Part shown: piece after piece, positions 33,737 through 42,905 of the stretch | Position numbering within the stretch: the first letter of the stretch is position 1 | Layout: each line of letters begins with the position of its first letter | DNA from: JBGTFE01 sp041747435 | GTDB taxonomy: Bacteria > Acidobacteriota > Blastocatellia > Pyrinomonadales > Pyrinomonadaceae | Assembly (NCBI GenBank): GCA_041747435.1 | Contig: JBGTFE010000059.1 | Coordinates: 1-64,000 of the forward strand | Direction: 5' to 3' | DNA: 64,000 nt | Position numbers and translations under genes: made by a program | Notes under the pieces: generated by a model | Told to the model about the DNA's origin: nothing | Seen by the model: only the letters and a program-made list of their open reading frames with translations | Databases searched by the model: none

Positions 33737-34522
33737 GTGCTCAATTTTCTTAACCGCAAAAAAACAGAATCTCCAAACGGCGACGGCAATAATGCGCCCG
33801 CGGATGCTCTATCTGCACAAAATCTCCAAAAAACTTACGGTCAGCGCCGCGTTGTTGATGACGTCTCGCTCTTTGTTGAGCAAGGCGAAGTCGTCGGACT
33901 TCTCGGTGCGAACGGCGCGGGAAAAACGACGACATTTTATATGATGACCGGACTTGAGCGCGCCGAACGCGGAAGTATTTTTCTTAACAATCGAAACGTG
34001 ACGAAGTTGCCAATGTATCTGCGCGCGCGCCTCGGTCTCGGATATTTGCCGCAGGAGCCGTCGATCTTTCGCAAAATGTCTGCCGAACAAAATATTCTTG
34101 CGGTTTTGGAAACGATGAAAATGTCGCGCGACGCGCGGTTTGAACGTTTGGACGAACTTCTGGAAGAATTCGGCATTACGCAGGTTCGAAAAAATCGCGG
34201 TGACGCGCTTTCAGGCGGCGAGCGGCGGCGGGTCGAAATCGCACGATGTCTTGCCACGGAGCCGGAATTTATCTTGCTCGATGAACCATTTGCCGGTATC
34301 GATCCGATCGCGATCGACGATATTCGAGAGATCATTCTTTATCTTCGAAAGCAGGGCATCGGAATTTTGATCACCGATCACAATGTGCGCGAAACTCTTG
34401 GGATTACAGACCGTGCCTACATTATGGCGGAAGGAAGAATTTTACGCAGCGGCGCGCCCGCGGAACTGGTTGAAGATGCGGAAGTAAGGCGTCTTTATCT
34501 TGGTGAAAGATTCAGTTTATAG
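33737..34522 (+). CDS. lptB: LPS export ABC transporter ATP-binding protein LptB
   Basis: A 261-residue ATPase starting with GTG. Walker A is GANGAGKTTT, the signature is LSGGERRRVEIARCL, Walker B is FILLDEPFAGIDP and the switch His lies in ITDHNVRETL. YLPQEPSIFRKMS is a diagnostic LptB segment. A short N-terminal extension (about 1-27) is rich in Asn and Lys. With LptF/G (not in this window) it powers LPS extraction from the inner membrane. Confidence 0.95.
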   Translation: MLNFLNRKKTESPNGDGNNAPADALSAQNLQKTYGQRRVVDDVSLFVEQGEVVGLLGANGAGKTTTFYMMTGLERAERGSIFLNNRNVTKLPMYLRARLGLGYLPQEPSIFRKMSAEQNILAVLETMKMSRDARFERLDELLEEFGITQVRKNRGDALSGGERRRVEIARCLATEPEFILLDEPFAGIDPIAIDDIREIILYLRKQGIGILITDHNVRETLGITDRAYIMAEGRILRSGAPAELVEDAEVRRLYLGERFSL

Positions 34523-34629
34523 CTCGTATCCTGTTCTTGTTTTCCGTTTCAATCGTTTATAATAAAAGCAGAATTTGAATTTTTGAGTTTTCGACTCACG
34601 GAGAAAGGCTGAAATAGAATTTAAGTAAT

Positions 34630-36204
34630 ATGTCGTCGCTAAGACTGCAAACATCTCTGAAACAACAAATGGTTCTTACACCGCAATTGCGGCAAAGGAT
34701 CGAGATGCTGCAGATGACCTCGCTCGAACTCACTGACCTGATTCAAAACGAACTTGTCGAAAACCCGATCCTCGAAGAAGTTCAGCCCGATGAAGAATTG
34801 CAGGAAATTTCTGAAAAAATTCTTGACCAAAACTCCGACGGAAATGATGAACTCATTTTGAACGGTCACCAAAAGGAAGACTTGGATTTTGCCGCAGACG
34901 TTGAAAATCAGCGCGTCGATATTCCGGCACAAACATTGAGCGAAAATGGCGCGGGCGAGGAATCGCCGCAGGAATTTGAAAGCGAAAGCGAGGAATCTTC
35001 CGACGAAAACGCGGATGCGTTTCAGGAAGTCGATTTTGGTAGAGAATTTCAGGATTATCTCGATCCGGGCTATCGAACGCAGGAGATCGAATACAAGGAA
35101 GACGCTCCGAGCTTTGACCAATTTTTGTCGCGCTCCGAATCGTTGACAGATCATCTTGAATGGCAGCTTCATCTTCAGCAGATTTCCGACAAACTTGAAG
35201 ACATCGCTATCTGTATAATCGGAAATTTAGACGAAGACGGGCGGTTGAACGCAACAAACGAAGAAATTGCGGAAATGTGCGGATGTTCAGACGAAAATGT
35301 CGAGCACGCGCGGCAGATCGTGATGAATTTGGAGCCTGTCGGCTGCGGCGCGCGCGACGTTAAAGAATGCCTTTTCGTTCAGCTTGAAGCGAATGGCGAA
35401 GGCGATAGTCTTGCCGCCGAACTCGTGCGAAACCATCTTGAAGACCTGCAGCCGCATCGTTTGCAGCATCTTTCGAAGGACACCGGCGTGGAAGTCCACG
35501 CGCTTGACGACGAAATCAACAAGATCCGTATTCTCGATCCGTATCCGGGCAGACGCTATTCCTCGGAAGAACCGATCTATGTTTCGCCAGAAGTTTACAT
35601 CGAGAAAATAGAAGGCGATTATGTGGTTTATTTTACGGACGATGGCAGTCCGCGGCTTCGAATCAGCCAGACTTATCAACAGCTTTTAGCGCAAAACGAA
35701 ACGACCAAAGAAACAAAGGATTTTATTAAAGATAAGGTGCGGTCGGCTGTCGATCTGCTGCGAAATATCGAGCATCGGCGCCAAACTATCTACCGCGTCG
35801 TCGAATGCATCGTCCAGCGCCAGCGTGAATTTTTGGAGCACGGCGTCGATCGAATCAAACCGATGATGCTAAAAGACGTCGCGGAAGATATCGGAATGCA
35901 TCTTTCGACGATCTCACGTGTTGTAAATCGTAAATACGCGCACACGCCGCAGGGCGTTATCGAGCTTCGCCGCTTTTTCTCAGAAGGAATGCTCAACGAA
36001 GACGGCGAGGAAGTTTCGACGCGCATTTTGAAGCTCAGGATCAAAAAAATGATCGAAGAAGAAAATACGAAAAAGCCTTATACGGACGATCAAATCGCTA
36101 AGATACTGGGCAAAGAAGGCGTAAAATTATCGCGGCGAACCATCGCAAAATATCGCGATCAAATGCAAATTCCGGGTTCACGCGAACGAAAAACTGTTGT
36201 TTGA
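34630..36204 (+). CDS. rpoN: RNA polymerase sigma-54 factor RpoN
   Basis: A 524-residue sigma factor. Region I (about 1-50) is the Gln/Leu-rich SLKQQMVLTPQLRQRIEML. A long acidic region II (about 50-160) follows, then the core-binding domain (about 165-320), the helix-turn-helix (about 405-430) and the RpoN box (about 502-511; LSRRTIAKYRDQ). It recognises -24/-12 promoters and needs an AAA+ activator, none of which lies in this window. Clustering with hpf, hprK and rapZ parallels the rpoN operons of Proteobacteria. Confidence 0.96.
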   Translation: MSSLRLQTSLKQQMVLTPQLRQRIEMLQMTSLELTDLIQNELVENPILEEVQPDEELQEISEKILDQNSDGNDELILNGHQKEDLDFAADVENQRVDIPAQTLSENGAGEESPQEFESESEESSDENADAFQEVDFGREFQDYLDPGYRTQEIEYKEDAPSFDQFLSRSESLTDHLEWQLHLQQISDKLEDIAICIIGNLDEDGRLNATNEEIAEMCGCSDENVEHARQIVMNLEPVGCGARDVKECLFVQLEANGEGDSLAAELVRNHLEDLQPHRLQHLSKDTGVEVHALDDEINKIRILDPYPGRRYSSEEPIYVSPEVYIEKIEGDYVVYFTDDGSPRLRISQTYQQLLAQNETTKETKDFIKDKVRSAVDLLRNIEHRRQTIYRVVECIVQRQREFLEHGVDRIKPMMLKDVAEDIGMHLSTISRVVNRKYAHTPQGVIELRRFFSEGMLNEDGEEVSTRILKLRIKKMIEEENTKKPYTDDQIAKILGKEGVKLSRRTIAKYRDQMQIPGSRERKTVV

Positions 36205-36231
36205 ACGTAAACCAAAGATGAGGTGCAAAAT

Positions 36232-36756
36232 ATGAAATTTGAATACACCGGAAGACATATCGAAGTCACACCGGCTTTGCGGTCTCATGTCGAAAGTCAT
36301 TTTGACAGAATAGATCATTTATTTAGCGGCAATAATGCAAAAGCGCACGTCATAATCGAAGTTGAAAAAGGAAGACACCGTTCGGAAATCGTCGTCAACT
36401 GGCGCAAGGAAGTTTTGGCGGCAAATTCGACTTTTTCCGATATGTACCAATCGTTGTCAAAAACCATTGATAAAATAGAAAAACAGGCGTCGAGACTTAA
36501 AAACAAAATAATAGACAAGCATCATAAGGCGAAAAAGGTTACGACCGTAACTGAACCAAGCGCGGAAATCGCGCCGGCGTCGCCGACAATCGTCAATGTC
36601 GAAAATAGTTCCGTAAAGCCGATGACGGAAGAAGAAGCGGTTTTGGCTCTTAGCATGCACGAAGATCAATTTCTGATCTTCAGAAACGCGTACGACGAGC
36701 GTATTTCCGTTATCTATAAACGAAACGATGGCAATTACGGGCTGATCCAGCCGTAA
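36232..36756 (+). CDS. hpf: Ribosome hibernation promoting factor, long form
   Basis: A 174-residue protein that binds the 30S decoding centre and dimerises ribosomes during slow growth. The ATG at 36232 follows a GAGGTG site; a GTG three codons earlier is possible but lies in the ribosome site. The N-terminal domain (about 1-100) starts MKFEYTGRHIEVTPALR. The C-terminal dimerisation domain (about 120-174) is present (MTEEEAVLALSMHEDQFLIF), so it is the long form. It is 27 bases after rpoN. Confidence 0.93.
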   Translation: MKFEYTGRHIEVTPALRSHVESHFDRIDHLFSGNNAKAHVIIEVEKGRHRSEIVVNWRKEVLAANSTFSDMYQSLSKTIDKIEKQASRLKNKIIDKHHKAKKVTTVTEPSAEIAPASPTIVNVENSSVKPMTEEEAVLALSMHEDQFLIFRNAYDERISVIYKRNDGNYGLIQP

Positions 36757-36784
36757 CCGCCGAAAATCTTGATCCCCTTATCGA

Positions 36785-37735
36785 ATGCAGACCGATTCAG
36801 AACAACCGACAATCACGGTTGCCGAATTTATCGAAAAATCTCCGGCTGAGATGAATTTGTCCGTAATCGCCGGCAGCAAAGGCTTACAAAAGAAAGTCAT
36901 CAATTCTCCGCGAATTCAAAAACTCGGGCTCGCGCTCGCCGGTTTCGCTCACTATATTCACGCCGGACGAATTCAGATCGTCGGTCAAAGCGAAATTTCC
37001 TATCTCACGCAGCTCGAAAGAGAAAAGCGGATCGAAGCGATCTGTAATCTCGATCTTGAAAAGATCTGCTGTATCTTGACCACGAAAAATCTGAATCCGC
37101 CGCGGGAATTGATCGACATCGCCGAGGAGAGAAATTTGCCGATCGTCGGAACCTCGCAGGTAAGCTCAAAAGCGATCGGGATGATCTCGACGTTTTTGGA
37201 AGAAGTTCTCGCGCCGCAGGTTATGCTTCACGGCGTTCTTATGGGAATGTACGGAATGGGGATTTTTATGCAGGGCGATTCGGGCATCGGCAAATCGGAA
37301 TGCGCGCTCGATCTCATCGCCCGCGGTCATCATCTGATCTCGGACGATAGCGTTCTGATCAAGAAGATCGGCGATAAACTCGAAGGAACATCGCCGGAAT
37401 TAACGTATGAGCATCTTGAAATTCGCGGGCTCGGAATCATCAATATTCGCGATCTATTCGGCGTTTCGGCGATTGGTAAAAGCAAGCAGATCGAGCTGCT
37501 GATCGAATTTAAGCGGTGGACCGACGTTCCGGAGATCGACCGTTTGGGTTTGGAAACTCAGGAAGTCGAAATATTCGGCGTCAAGGTAAGCAAATTTGTT
37601 TTACCGGTAAGCGCCGGGCGAAATCTGTCAACTCTGGTTGAGACCGCGGTTCGCGTGTTTTTACTGCGAAGCGCGGGTTTCGACGCAGCGCAAAAATTGA
37701 TCGAAAAACACACGAACCTGGTCAGCGGAAACTGA
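36785..37735 (+). CDS. hprK: HPr kinase/phosphorylase HprK
   Basis: A 316-residue enzyme that phosphorylates and dephosphorylates HPr on its regulatory serine. The C-terminal catalytic domain has the P-loop GDSGIGKSECALDLI, the downstream HHLISDDSV with the key Asp, and the signature EIRGLGIINIRDLFG. The N-terminal domain is typical (about 1-130). Its substrate HPr is encoded four genes downstream with a Ser-46-like residue, so the pair is internally consistent. Confidence 0.95.
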   Translation: MQTDSEQPTITVAEFIEKSPAEMNLSVIAGSKGLQKKVINSPRIQKLGLALAGFAHYIHAGRIQIVGQSEISYLTQLEREKRIEAICNLDLEKICCILTTKNLNPPRELIDIAEERNLPIVGTSQVSSKAIGMISTFLEEVLAPQVMLHGVLMGMYGMGIFMQGDSGIGKSECALDLIARGHHLISDDSVLIKKIGDKLEGTSPELTYEHLEIRGLGIINIRDLFGVSAIGKSKQIELLIEFKRWTDVPEIDRLGLETQEVEIFGVKVSKFVLPVSAGRNLSTLVETAVRVFLLRSAGFDAAQKLIEKHTNLVSGN

Positions 37736-37742
37736 AGCTGCT

Positions 37743-38639
37743 ATGACAAAAAAAGAAAAGGCGGCAAAAAATCTACCGAATTTTGTGATAATTACCGGAC
37801 TTAGCGGCTCGGGAATGTCGTCGGCGACCAACGCTTTTGAAGATCTGGGCTATTTTTGTGTCGACAATTTACCGCTGACGATGCTTCCGACTTTTTCGCG
37901 CTTATTGCTGCCGAATTCCGAAGAAGTTGTGGCGATCCAAAAGGCGGCGCTCGTTATCAACATTCGCGAAGGTCATTTTCTTTCCGAATTCCCGTCGGAG
38001 CTTCAGAAATTGAAAAAGAAAAAGCTCTCGCCGTTTGTCCTATTTTTCGAAGCGTCCGACGAAGTTTTGCAGCGGCGCTTTAGCGAAACACGTCGACCGC
38101 ATCCGGCGGATGCCGGCAAAAGTTTACTCCATGCGATCCGCGCCGAGAAAAAGGCATTGAAAGAGATTCGCGATGAAGCGGATTTTATCATTGATACGTC
38201 TGAGCATACGGTTCATACGCTGCGGCGTTTGATCGTCACAAAATTCGGGCAGAGAGGCGAAGGCTCGCCGCTGCACATGCAAATCGTAAGTTTCGGGCAT
38301 AAATTCGGCGTTCCGCGCGAAGTCGATCTACTTTTTGACGTTCGGCATTTGCCAAATCCTTATTTTGTGAAAGATCTAAAGGAACTTCCGGGAACTCATA
38401 AAAAAGTCATCGGATATCTCGAAAAACAGGCGGAAGTAAAAGAAACTGCGAGACGTTTTGCGGAGCTGCTCGAATATTTGCTGCCGCTTTACAAACGTGA
38501 AGGAAAATCGTATTTGACCGTCGGAGTGGGATGTACCGGCGGCAAACATCGCTCGGTAATGTTAGCCAACAAACTTGCAAAGGAACTTAAAAACGAAAAT
38601 TTGGATATTTCGGTGTCGCACCGAGATGTGCTGAAATAG
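37743..38639 (+). CDS. rapZ: RapZ/YvcJ-family nucleotide-binding protein with altered Walker A
   Basis: A 298-residue member of the RapZ family, which in E. coli is an RNase E adaptor controlling amino-sugar synthesis. FEDLGYFCVDNLP, FSETRRPHP and GCTGGKHRSV are characteristic. The P-loop reads GLSGSGMSSA: the lysine of GxxGxGKS is methionine (codon ATG at about 37816). The C-terminal RNA-binding domain (about 165-298) is well preserved, so selection seems to maintain the protein even if ATP binding is weak or lost. It starts 7 bases after hprK. Confidence 0.93.
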   Translation: MTKKEKAAKNLPNFVIITGLSGSGMSSATNAFEDLGYFCVDNLPLTMLPTFSRLLLPNSEEVVAIQKAALVINIREGHFLSEFPSELQKLKKKKLSPFVLFFEASDEVLQRRFSETRRPHPADAGKSLLHAIRAEKKALKEIRDEADFIIDTSEHTVHTLRRLIVTKFGQRGEGSPLHMQIVSFGHKFGVPREVDLLFDVRHLPNPYFVKDLKELPGTHKKVIGYLEKQAEVKETARRFAELLEYLLPLYKREGKSYLTVGVGCTGGKHRSVMLANKLAKELKNENLDISVSHRDVLK

Positions 38640-38643
38640 ATAT

Positions 38644-39069
38644 ATGAAAAAAATCGGTGGTGTAATAGTTACGCATGGACAAGTTGCGGGAGAATTGGTT
38701 GCCGCGGCGGAAACGATCGTCGGCGCTCAGAGTCATATTACAGCGGTTTCGATCGGCTGGCACGACGACGTCGAGATGGCAAAAGACGAGATATCACGCG
38801 CGATAAAAAAGGTCTCCGATGGCGCGGGTGTTTTGCTTTTGACCGATATGTTTGGCGGAACGCCGACGAATATTTCGGCAATGTTTTTAAAGGAAGGCGA
38901 GATCGAGATCGTGACGGGAGTAAATTTGCCGATGGTAGTAAAGCTTGCTTCACAGAATCGGGAAGTTTCGCTCGACGAAATGGCAAAACAAGTGGAAGAA
39001 CAGGGAAAAGATTCGATCTATCGGACGCAGGAGCTTCTCGAACCGCAAAAATTCAAAAAAGATGCTTGA
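38644..39069 (+). CDS. PTS EIIA component, mannose family
   Basis: A 141-residue cytoplasmic phosphocarrier. The active-site histidine lies near the N-terminus in VIVTHGQVAGELV, and TDMFGGTPTNIS is the family signature. In complete PTS systems it passes phosphate from HPr to EIIB. No EIIB, EIIC or EIID genes are adjacent, so here it probably has a regulatory role. Its stop overlaps the HPr start by 8 bases. Confidence 0.93.
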   Translation: MKKIGGVIVTHGQVAGELVAAAETIVGAQSHITAVSIGWHDDVEMAKDEISRAIKKVSDGAGVLLLTDMFGGTPTNISAMFLKEGEIEIVTGVNLPMVVKLASQNREVSLDEMAKQVEEQGKDSIYRTQELLEPQKFKKDA

Positions 39070-39334
39070 CGGAACGGTTAAGATTATTAACCCGCTCGGA
39101 CTTCACGCTCGCGCGGCAGCGCAGCTCGTGCGTCTGGCAAGCGGTTTCAAAAGCAGCGTCAAGCTTCGTCGGCTCGACAACGGTGTAGTCGCGGACGCTA
39201 AATCGATTTTGAGCGTTCTGACATTAGCAGCCGCAAAAGGAATAGAACTCGAACTTAAAGTTGAAGGCGAAGACGAAACCCAAGCGTTTGAATCGGTCGA
39301 AAAAAGATTCGCCGACGGCTTCGGAGAAGTATAA
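39062..39334 (+). CDS. ptsH: Phosphocarrier protein HPr
   Basis: A 90-residue protein. NPLGLHARAAAQLV contains the phospho-acceptor histidine, and AKSILSVLTLAA contains the serine targeted by HprK. The start at 39062 overlaps the EIIA end and gives the standard HPr length; longer in-frame starts would lie inside EIIA. Enzyme I, the usual phosphate donor, is not encoded next to it. Confidence 0.95.
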   Translation: MLDGTVKIINPLGLHARAAAQLVRLASGFKSSVKLRRLDNGVVADAKSILSVLTLAAAKGIELELKVEGEDETQAFESVEKRFADGFGEV

Positions 39335-39344
39335 TTAATCATTT

Positions 39345-40310
39345 ATGTCCTTAGAAAATAACGACTTTCCGGGAAAAAATAAAAAGATCGGACTTCTTGG
39401 TGTGCCGCTCGGATTCGGAGCGGCAACAAACGGCAGCGAACTCGGCGTCACCGCGCTTCGGCTTGCAAATATTCGCGGAAATTTACTCGCCGAACATATT
39501 CGTGGTCTCGGATATGAATTTACAGATTATGGCGACGTTGAGATCGAGCAACCCGATCGGTCAGTGCTTAACGATGAAAAGCCGAAATATCTTACGGAAA
39601 TGCTCGCCTCTTGCGAAAATATAACGCGCGCCGTTGGGCAAATTTTGGAAGATAATGCCGTGCCGGTAATTTTAGGCGGCGACCATTCGATCGCAATCGG
39701 AACTTTTTCCGGCATTTCGTCATTTTTTCATAAAAAAAACGCAGATATCGGGCTGATTTGGTTTGATGCGCATGCCGATATTAACACGATCGAAACTTCG
39801 GCTTCGGGAAATATTCACGGAATGCCGCTCGCCGTTCTTTTAGGTCATGGTGAGCCGGCGCTTGTAAATCTGGCTGGTTTTGCTCCGAAATTAGATCCGA
39901 AATTCTGTGCGCATATCGGCGCACGCGACGTTGACCTTGGCGAAAAGCGAAACATTCGTGAGCTCGGAATGCGCGATAACTTTTTTACAATGACCGACAT
40001 TGACCGGCGCGGAATGTTGGCGTGCGTCGAGGACGCAATCGAGATCGCGTCAAAGGCTTCGGGCGGATTTGCAGTTACGTTTGACGTTGACGTCATCGAT
40101 CCGCGTTTCGCTCCGGGTTCAGGAACATTGGTTCGGGGTGGAATCACATATCGCGAAGCTCATCTGGCGCTTGAAGTCATCGCCGAAAATAACGGAAAAA
40201 TGCGATCGTTCGAGATTGTCGAGGTCAATCCGATGCTCGACAAAAGCAACATTACCGTTGAGTTGGCAGGCGAATTAATCCTCTCCGCGCTCGGAAAAAC
40301 TATTTTATGA
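39345..40310 (+). CDS. Arginase/agmatinase-family ureohydrolase, probably arginase
   Basis: A 321-residue binuclear manganese enzyme. Metal-binding motifs GGDHSIAIGT, WFDAHADINT and FDVDVIDP are complete. HGMPLAVLLGHGEP after the second motif is typical of arginases more than agmatinases, so hydrolysis of arginine to ornithine and urea is the best guess; formiminoglutamase remains possible. It starts 10 bases after HPr and its stop overlaps ddl by 4 bases. Confidence 0.88.
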   Translation: MSLENNDFPGKNKKIGLLGVPLGFGAATNGSELGVTALRLANIRGNLLAEHIRGLGYEFTDYGDVEIEQPDRSVLNDEKPKYLTEMLASCENITRAVGQILEDNAVPVILGGDHSIAIGTFSGISSFFHKKNADIGLIWFDAHADINTIETSASGNIHGMPLAVLLGHGEPALVNLAGFAPKLDPKFCAHIGARDVDLGEKRNIRELGMRDNFFTMTDIDRRGMLACVEDAIEIASKASGGFAVTFDVDVIDPRFAPGSGTLVRGGITYREAHLALEVIAENNGKMRSFEIVEVNPMLDKSNITVELAGELILSALGKTIL

Positions 40311-41437
40311 ACAAGATCAGAATCGGTGTAATATTCGGCGGACGTTCCGGCGAGCACGAGATTTCAATTCGATCCGCAAGAACCGTAATCGAACAGATCG
40401 ACAAGGAAAAGTACGAAGTTTTTCCGATCGCGATCACAAAAGAGGGAAATTGGCTAAATCCGATCGAGTCGCTTGCGTTGCTTCCTGAAAAAACCCAAGA
40501 CCAAGTCGAAGATGTAGGGAATTTTCCGAGTGACGCGATCGCATTGCTTGGCGATACGAAATACAAAGGTCTCTTACAGTTGAACGTGCACGAGAGCGAA
40601 GCGCGACTCGCAATGCTCGATATAGTTTTTCCGGTTTTGCACGGAACTTATGGCGAGGACGGCACGCTTCAGGGACTTTTTGAAATGGCGGGAATTCCAT
40701 ACGTCGGCTGCGGTGTTTTGGCGTCCGCATGCGGTATGGATAAAGTCGTTATGAAAACGCTTTTTCGCGACGCCGGGCTTCCGATTTGTAAATATCTGTG
40801 GTTTCTGCGCAGCGAATGGGAGAAAGCTGAAAAGACGGTTCTCGATCAGGTCGAAGCCAAACTCGGCTATCCTTGTTTCGTAAAACCGGCGAATCTCGGG
40901 TCATCGGTCGGAGTTTCAAAGGCGACAGATTCGGAAACTCTTCACGAGGCGATTCGTTCAGCCGCGGAGTATGATCGTAAAATTATTGTTGAAGAAGGAC
41001 TTGATGCGCGCGAGATCGAATGCGCGGTTATCGGAAACGATGAGCCGGAAGCGAGTTTGCCCGGCGAATACATCGTGTATGACGAAGCGAAAAAATTTCT
41101 CGATTACAAAGAAAAATATTCTGGAACCGGCAATAACGAATTTGTTGTTCCGGCGCTCATCTCGGAAGAATTATCGCGAAAAATTAGGGAAATGGCGGTA
41201 ACGGCGTTCAAGTCTGTCGACGGCTCAGGCTTGGCGCGCGTCGACTTTTTCCTCAGAAACGACAACGGAGCGATAATTGTTAACGAAATAAACACGCTTC
41301 CAGGCTTAACGGATGCGTCGGGTTTTCCGAAAATGTGGAACGGTACGGGACTTGAATTTTCCGCCGTCATCGATAAATTAGTTCAGCTATCGCTTGAGCG
41401 ACACAACGATAAACTCAGAAATAAAACAAGTTATTAA
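40307..41437 (+). CDS. ddl: D-alanine-D-alanine ligase
   Basis: A 376-residue ATP-grasp enzyme that makes the D-Ala-D-Ala dipeptide for peptidoglycan. Visible motifs are GGRSGEHEISIRSA, HGTYGEDGTLQGLFE, KPANLGSSVGVSKA, EINTLPGLTDASGFPKMW. Tyr in GTYGEDG and the YSGTGNNEFV loop suggest a D-Ala (not D-lactate) ligase. Length is normal. The gene ends 9 bases from the convergent VWA gene. Confidence 0.95.
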   Translation: MNKIRIGVIFGGRSGEHEISIRSARTVIEQIDKEKYEVFPIAITKEGNWLNPIESLALLPEKTQDQVEDVGNFPSDAIALLGDTKYKGLLQLNVHESEARLAMLDIVFPVLHGTYGEDGTLQGLFEMAGIPYVGCGVLASACGMDKVVMKTLFRDAGLPICKYLWFLRSEWEKAEKTVLDQVEAKLGYPCFVKPANLGSSVGVSKATDSETLHEAIRSAAEYDRKIIVEEGLDAREIECAVIGNDEPEASLPGEYIVYDEAKKFLDYKEKYSGTGNNEFVVPALISEELSRKIREMAVTAFKSVDGSGLARVDFFLRNDNGAIIVNEINTLPGLTDASGFPKMWNGTGLEFSAVIDKLVQLSLERHNDKLRNKTSY

Positions 41438-41446
41438 AAGCGTTCG

Positions 41447-42367
41447 TCATTTAGGTTTTTGAGTATTAAAACCTTCGCGCGTTCTGACAATTAACTCCGG
41501 ATTCTCGATCTTAACTTCTATTTTGTGCCATTTTCCATCGAGCATTTTTGCATCGGGTTCGAAAACGAGTGTAAATTGTTTCCCGAGCTCCGCGACGATA
41601 TTTTTAAAAGATTCGCGCAGCGCGAACCCGCCGGGCGCAGGCACGAAAGTTCCACCGCTTTTTGCGGCAAAATTTTTCAAAACGCCTTGGTTCTGCAGTT
41701 TTTCGGTCTTTTCTTTTTGACTCATTTGCCGCTCGTTTTCATTCGGCGACATATCCACCGTATAAATCGCAGCGTCAGCCGAAAGCGCAGCTTTTAACGC
41801 CTTTTCGGCGGAACGCCTACTGCCGGTATCGCCACCGTCCGACAATATTACGATCGCTTTCCGCTTCTCCGGACGTTTCGCAAGCGCCGCCGCCGCTTCG
41901 TAAATCGCATCGTTCAAGAGAGTTATGCCTTCAGCTTTCAGATCGTAGACGCGCGGTTGAAGATCGCGGCTGCTGGAGAAATCCTGTACTTGCGAGATTT
42001 TCGAATCGAAATTGTAAACCGAGACGAAATCGTCGATTCGCAGCCCGTCGAGAAATTGAATCGCTGCCGAGCGCGCCAAAGATACGCGCTGCTCCATGCT
42101 TCCAGAAGTGTCAAGCAAAATGACGACGGCGAAAGGCGTACTCTCGGCGGCGAATGAACTGATCTCATGTTCTTTCCCATCGATGAGGAGTTTGAACTGC
42201 GACCTTTTGAGACCGGAAACCTGCTTACCTTTCGTGTCAGTCACGGTCACATTGACGACAACTATCGATGAATCGATCTTTATCGGCGTCGGGTCTTCAT
42301 CTTGCGCCGAAAGTAATGTCGGAAACAAAACAAAAAGGCAAATCAGCGCAAAACGAATGCGAATCAT
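41447..42367 (-). CDS. Secreted VWFA-domain protein of the acidobacterial type
   Basis: A 306-residue protein with a signal peptide (about 1-21, ending LSA). An N-terminal strand region (IDSSIVVVNVTVTDTKGKQV, about 30-75) precedes a von Willebrand A domain (about 80-290) with a complete MIDAS motif DTSGSME. This plan is the VWFA-related family abundant in Acidobacteria. Function is unknown; VWA domains bind proteins via a metal ion. It is the last gene of a reverse-strand block of exported proteins. Confidence 0.88.
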   Translation of the reverse strand: MIRIRFALICLFVLFPTLLSAQDEDPTPIKIDSSIVVVNVTVTDTKGKQVSGLKRSQFKLLIDGKEHEISSFAAESTPFAVVILLDTSGSMEQRVSLARSAAIQFLDGLRIDDFVSVYNFDSKISQVQDFSSSRDLQPRVYDLKAEGITLLNDAIYEAAAALAKRPEKRKAIVILSDGGDTGSRRSAEKALKAALSADAAIYTVDMSPNENERQMSQKEKTEKLQNQGVLKNFAAKSGGTFVPAPGGFALRESFKNIVAELGKQFTLVFEPDAKMLDGKWHKIEVKIENPELIVRTREGFNTQKPK

Positions 42368-42373
42368 AGAGGG

Positions 42374-42895
42374 TTATTGTTTAGTTCGAATAAATTTGAC
42401 GATTCTAAGCAAGAGATTAGAACTACTGATGGCGACAGCCGAAATGCTATGACGAGAAGATTTGTTTAGTTCGTCGACAAGCTTTGTCGAATTTTCACGC
42501 AAAGCCTTTAGCGCGTCATCAAGCGTCGTCGGCATTTCTTCCAGATCGACGTCGTCATCGTCGCCGCCGAGATCGCGGCGTATTTTCTTAACCAGTTTTT
42601 CAACGCGGTCGAGCCTTTTCTGATCGTCCGACGAAAGCTTGTTATTAATAGCAAAGGACTTCTCGAGAAATTTGGAAAGTTTTAAAACTTCGTCGCCACG
42701 CTCCAAAAGCTCTTGGTAATCCTTTTGCTCACGTTCGATTCGCTGCGCTTCGAGACTTTCGCGTATATTTTTCGGTAGTTCGTCGTTCCGCGGTTTACCG
42801 CTCGCGGTGGTGGCATCGATCTGTGCGCTGATCGAGACAACGGCAGCGAAAGTCAACGCGATAGCGAAACCAATGCTCAGAAACTTAGAAAACAT
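42374..42895 (-). CDS. Exported helical protein, unknown function
   Basis: A 173-residue protein with a signal peptide (about 1-25, ending ISA). The ATG at 42895 gives this signal sequence directly; an earlier in-frame ATG at 43102 would lie in the upstream gene. The mature part is charged and helical (about 40-120), with a run of Asp in GGDDDDVDLEE. I do not recognise a family. It lies 6 bases from the VWA gene and 10 from the upstream gene, indicating an operon. Confidence 0.7.
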   Translation of the reverse strand: MFSKFLSIGFAIALTFAAVVSISAQIDATTASGKPRNDELPKNIRESLEAQRIEREQKDYQELLERGDEVLKLSKFLEKSFAINNKLSSDDQKRLDRVEKLVKKIRRDLGGDDDDVDLEEMPTTLDDALKALRENSTKLVDELNKSSRHSISAVAISSSNLLLRIVKFIRTKQ

Positions 42896-42905
42896 AACAA
42901 GAAAG

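Noticed and set aside
34630..36204. Sigma-54 promoters near rpoN or elsewhere in the window
   Set aside because: I looked for GG-N10-GC elements with the right context before genes and found none that convinced me.
38644..39334. A complete sugar-transporting PTS
   Set aside because: Only EIIA and HPr are present; no EIIB, EIIC, EIID or enzyme I gene is found in the window.
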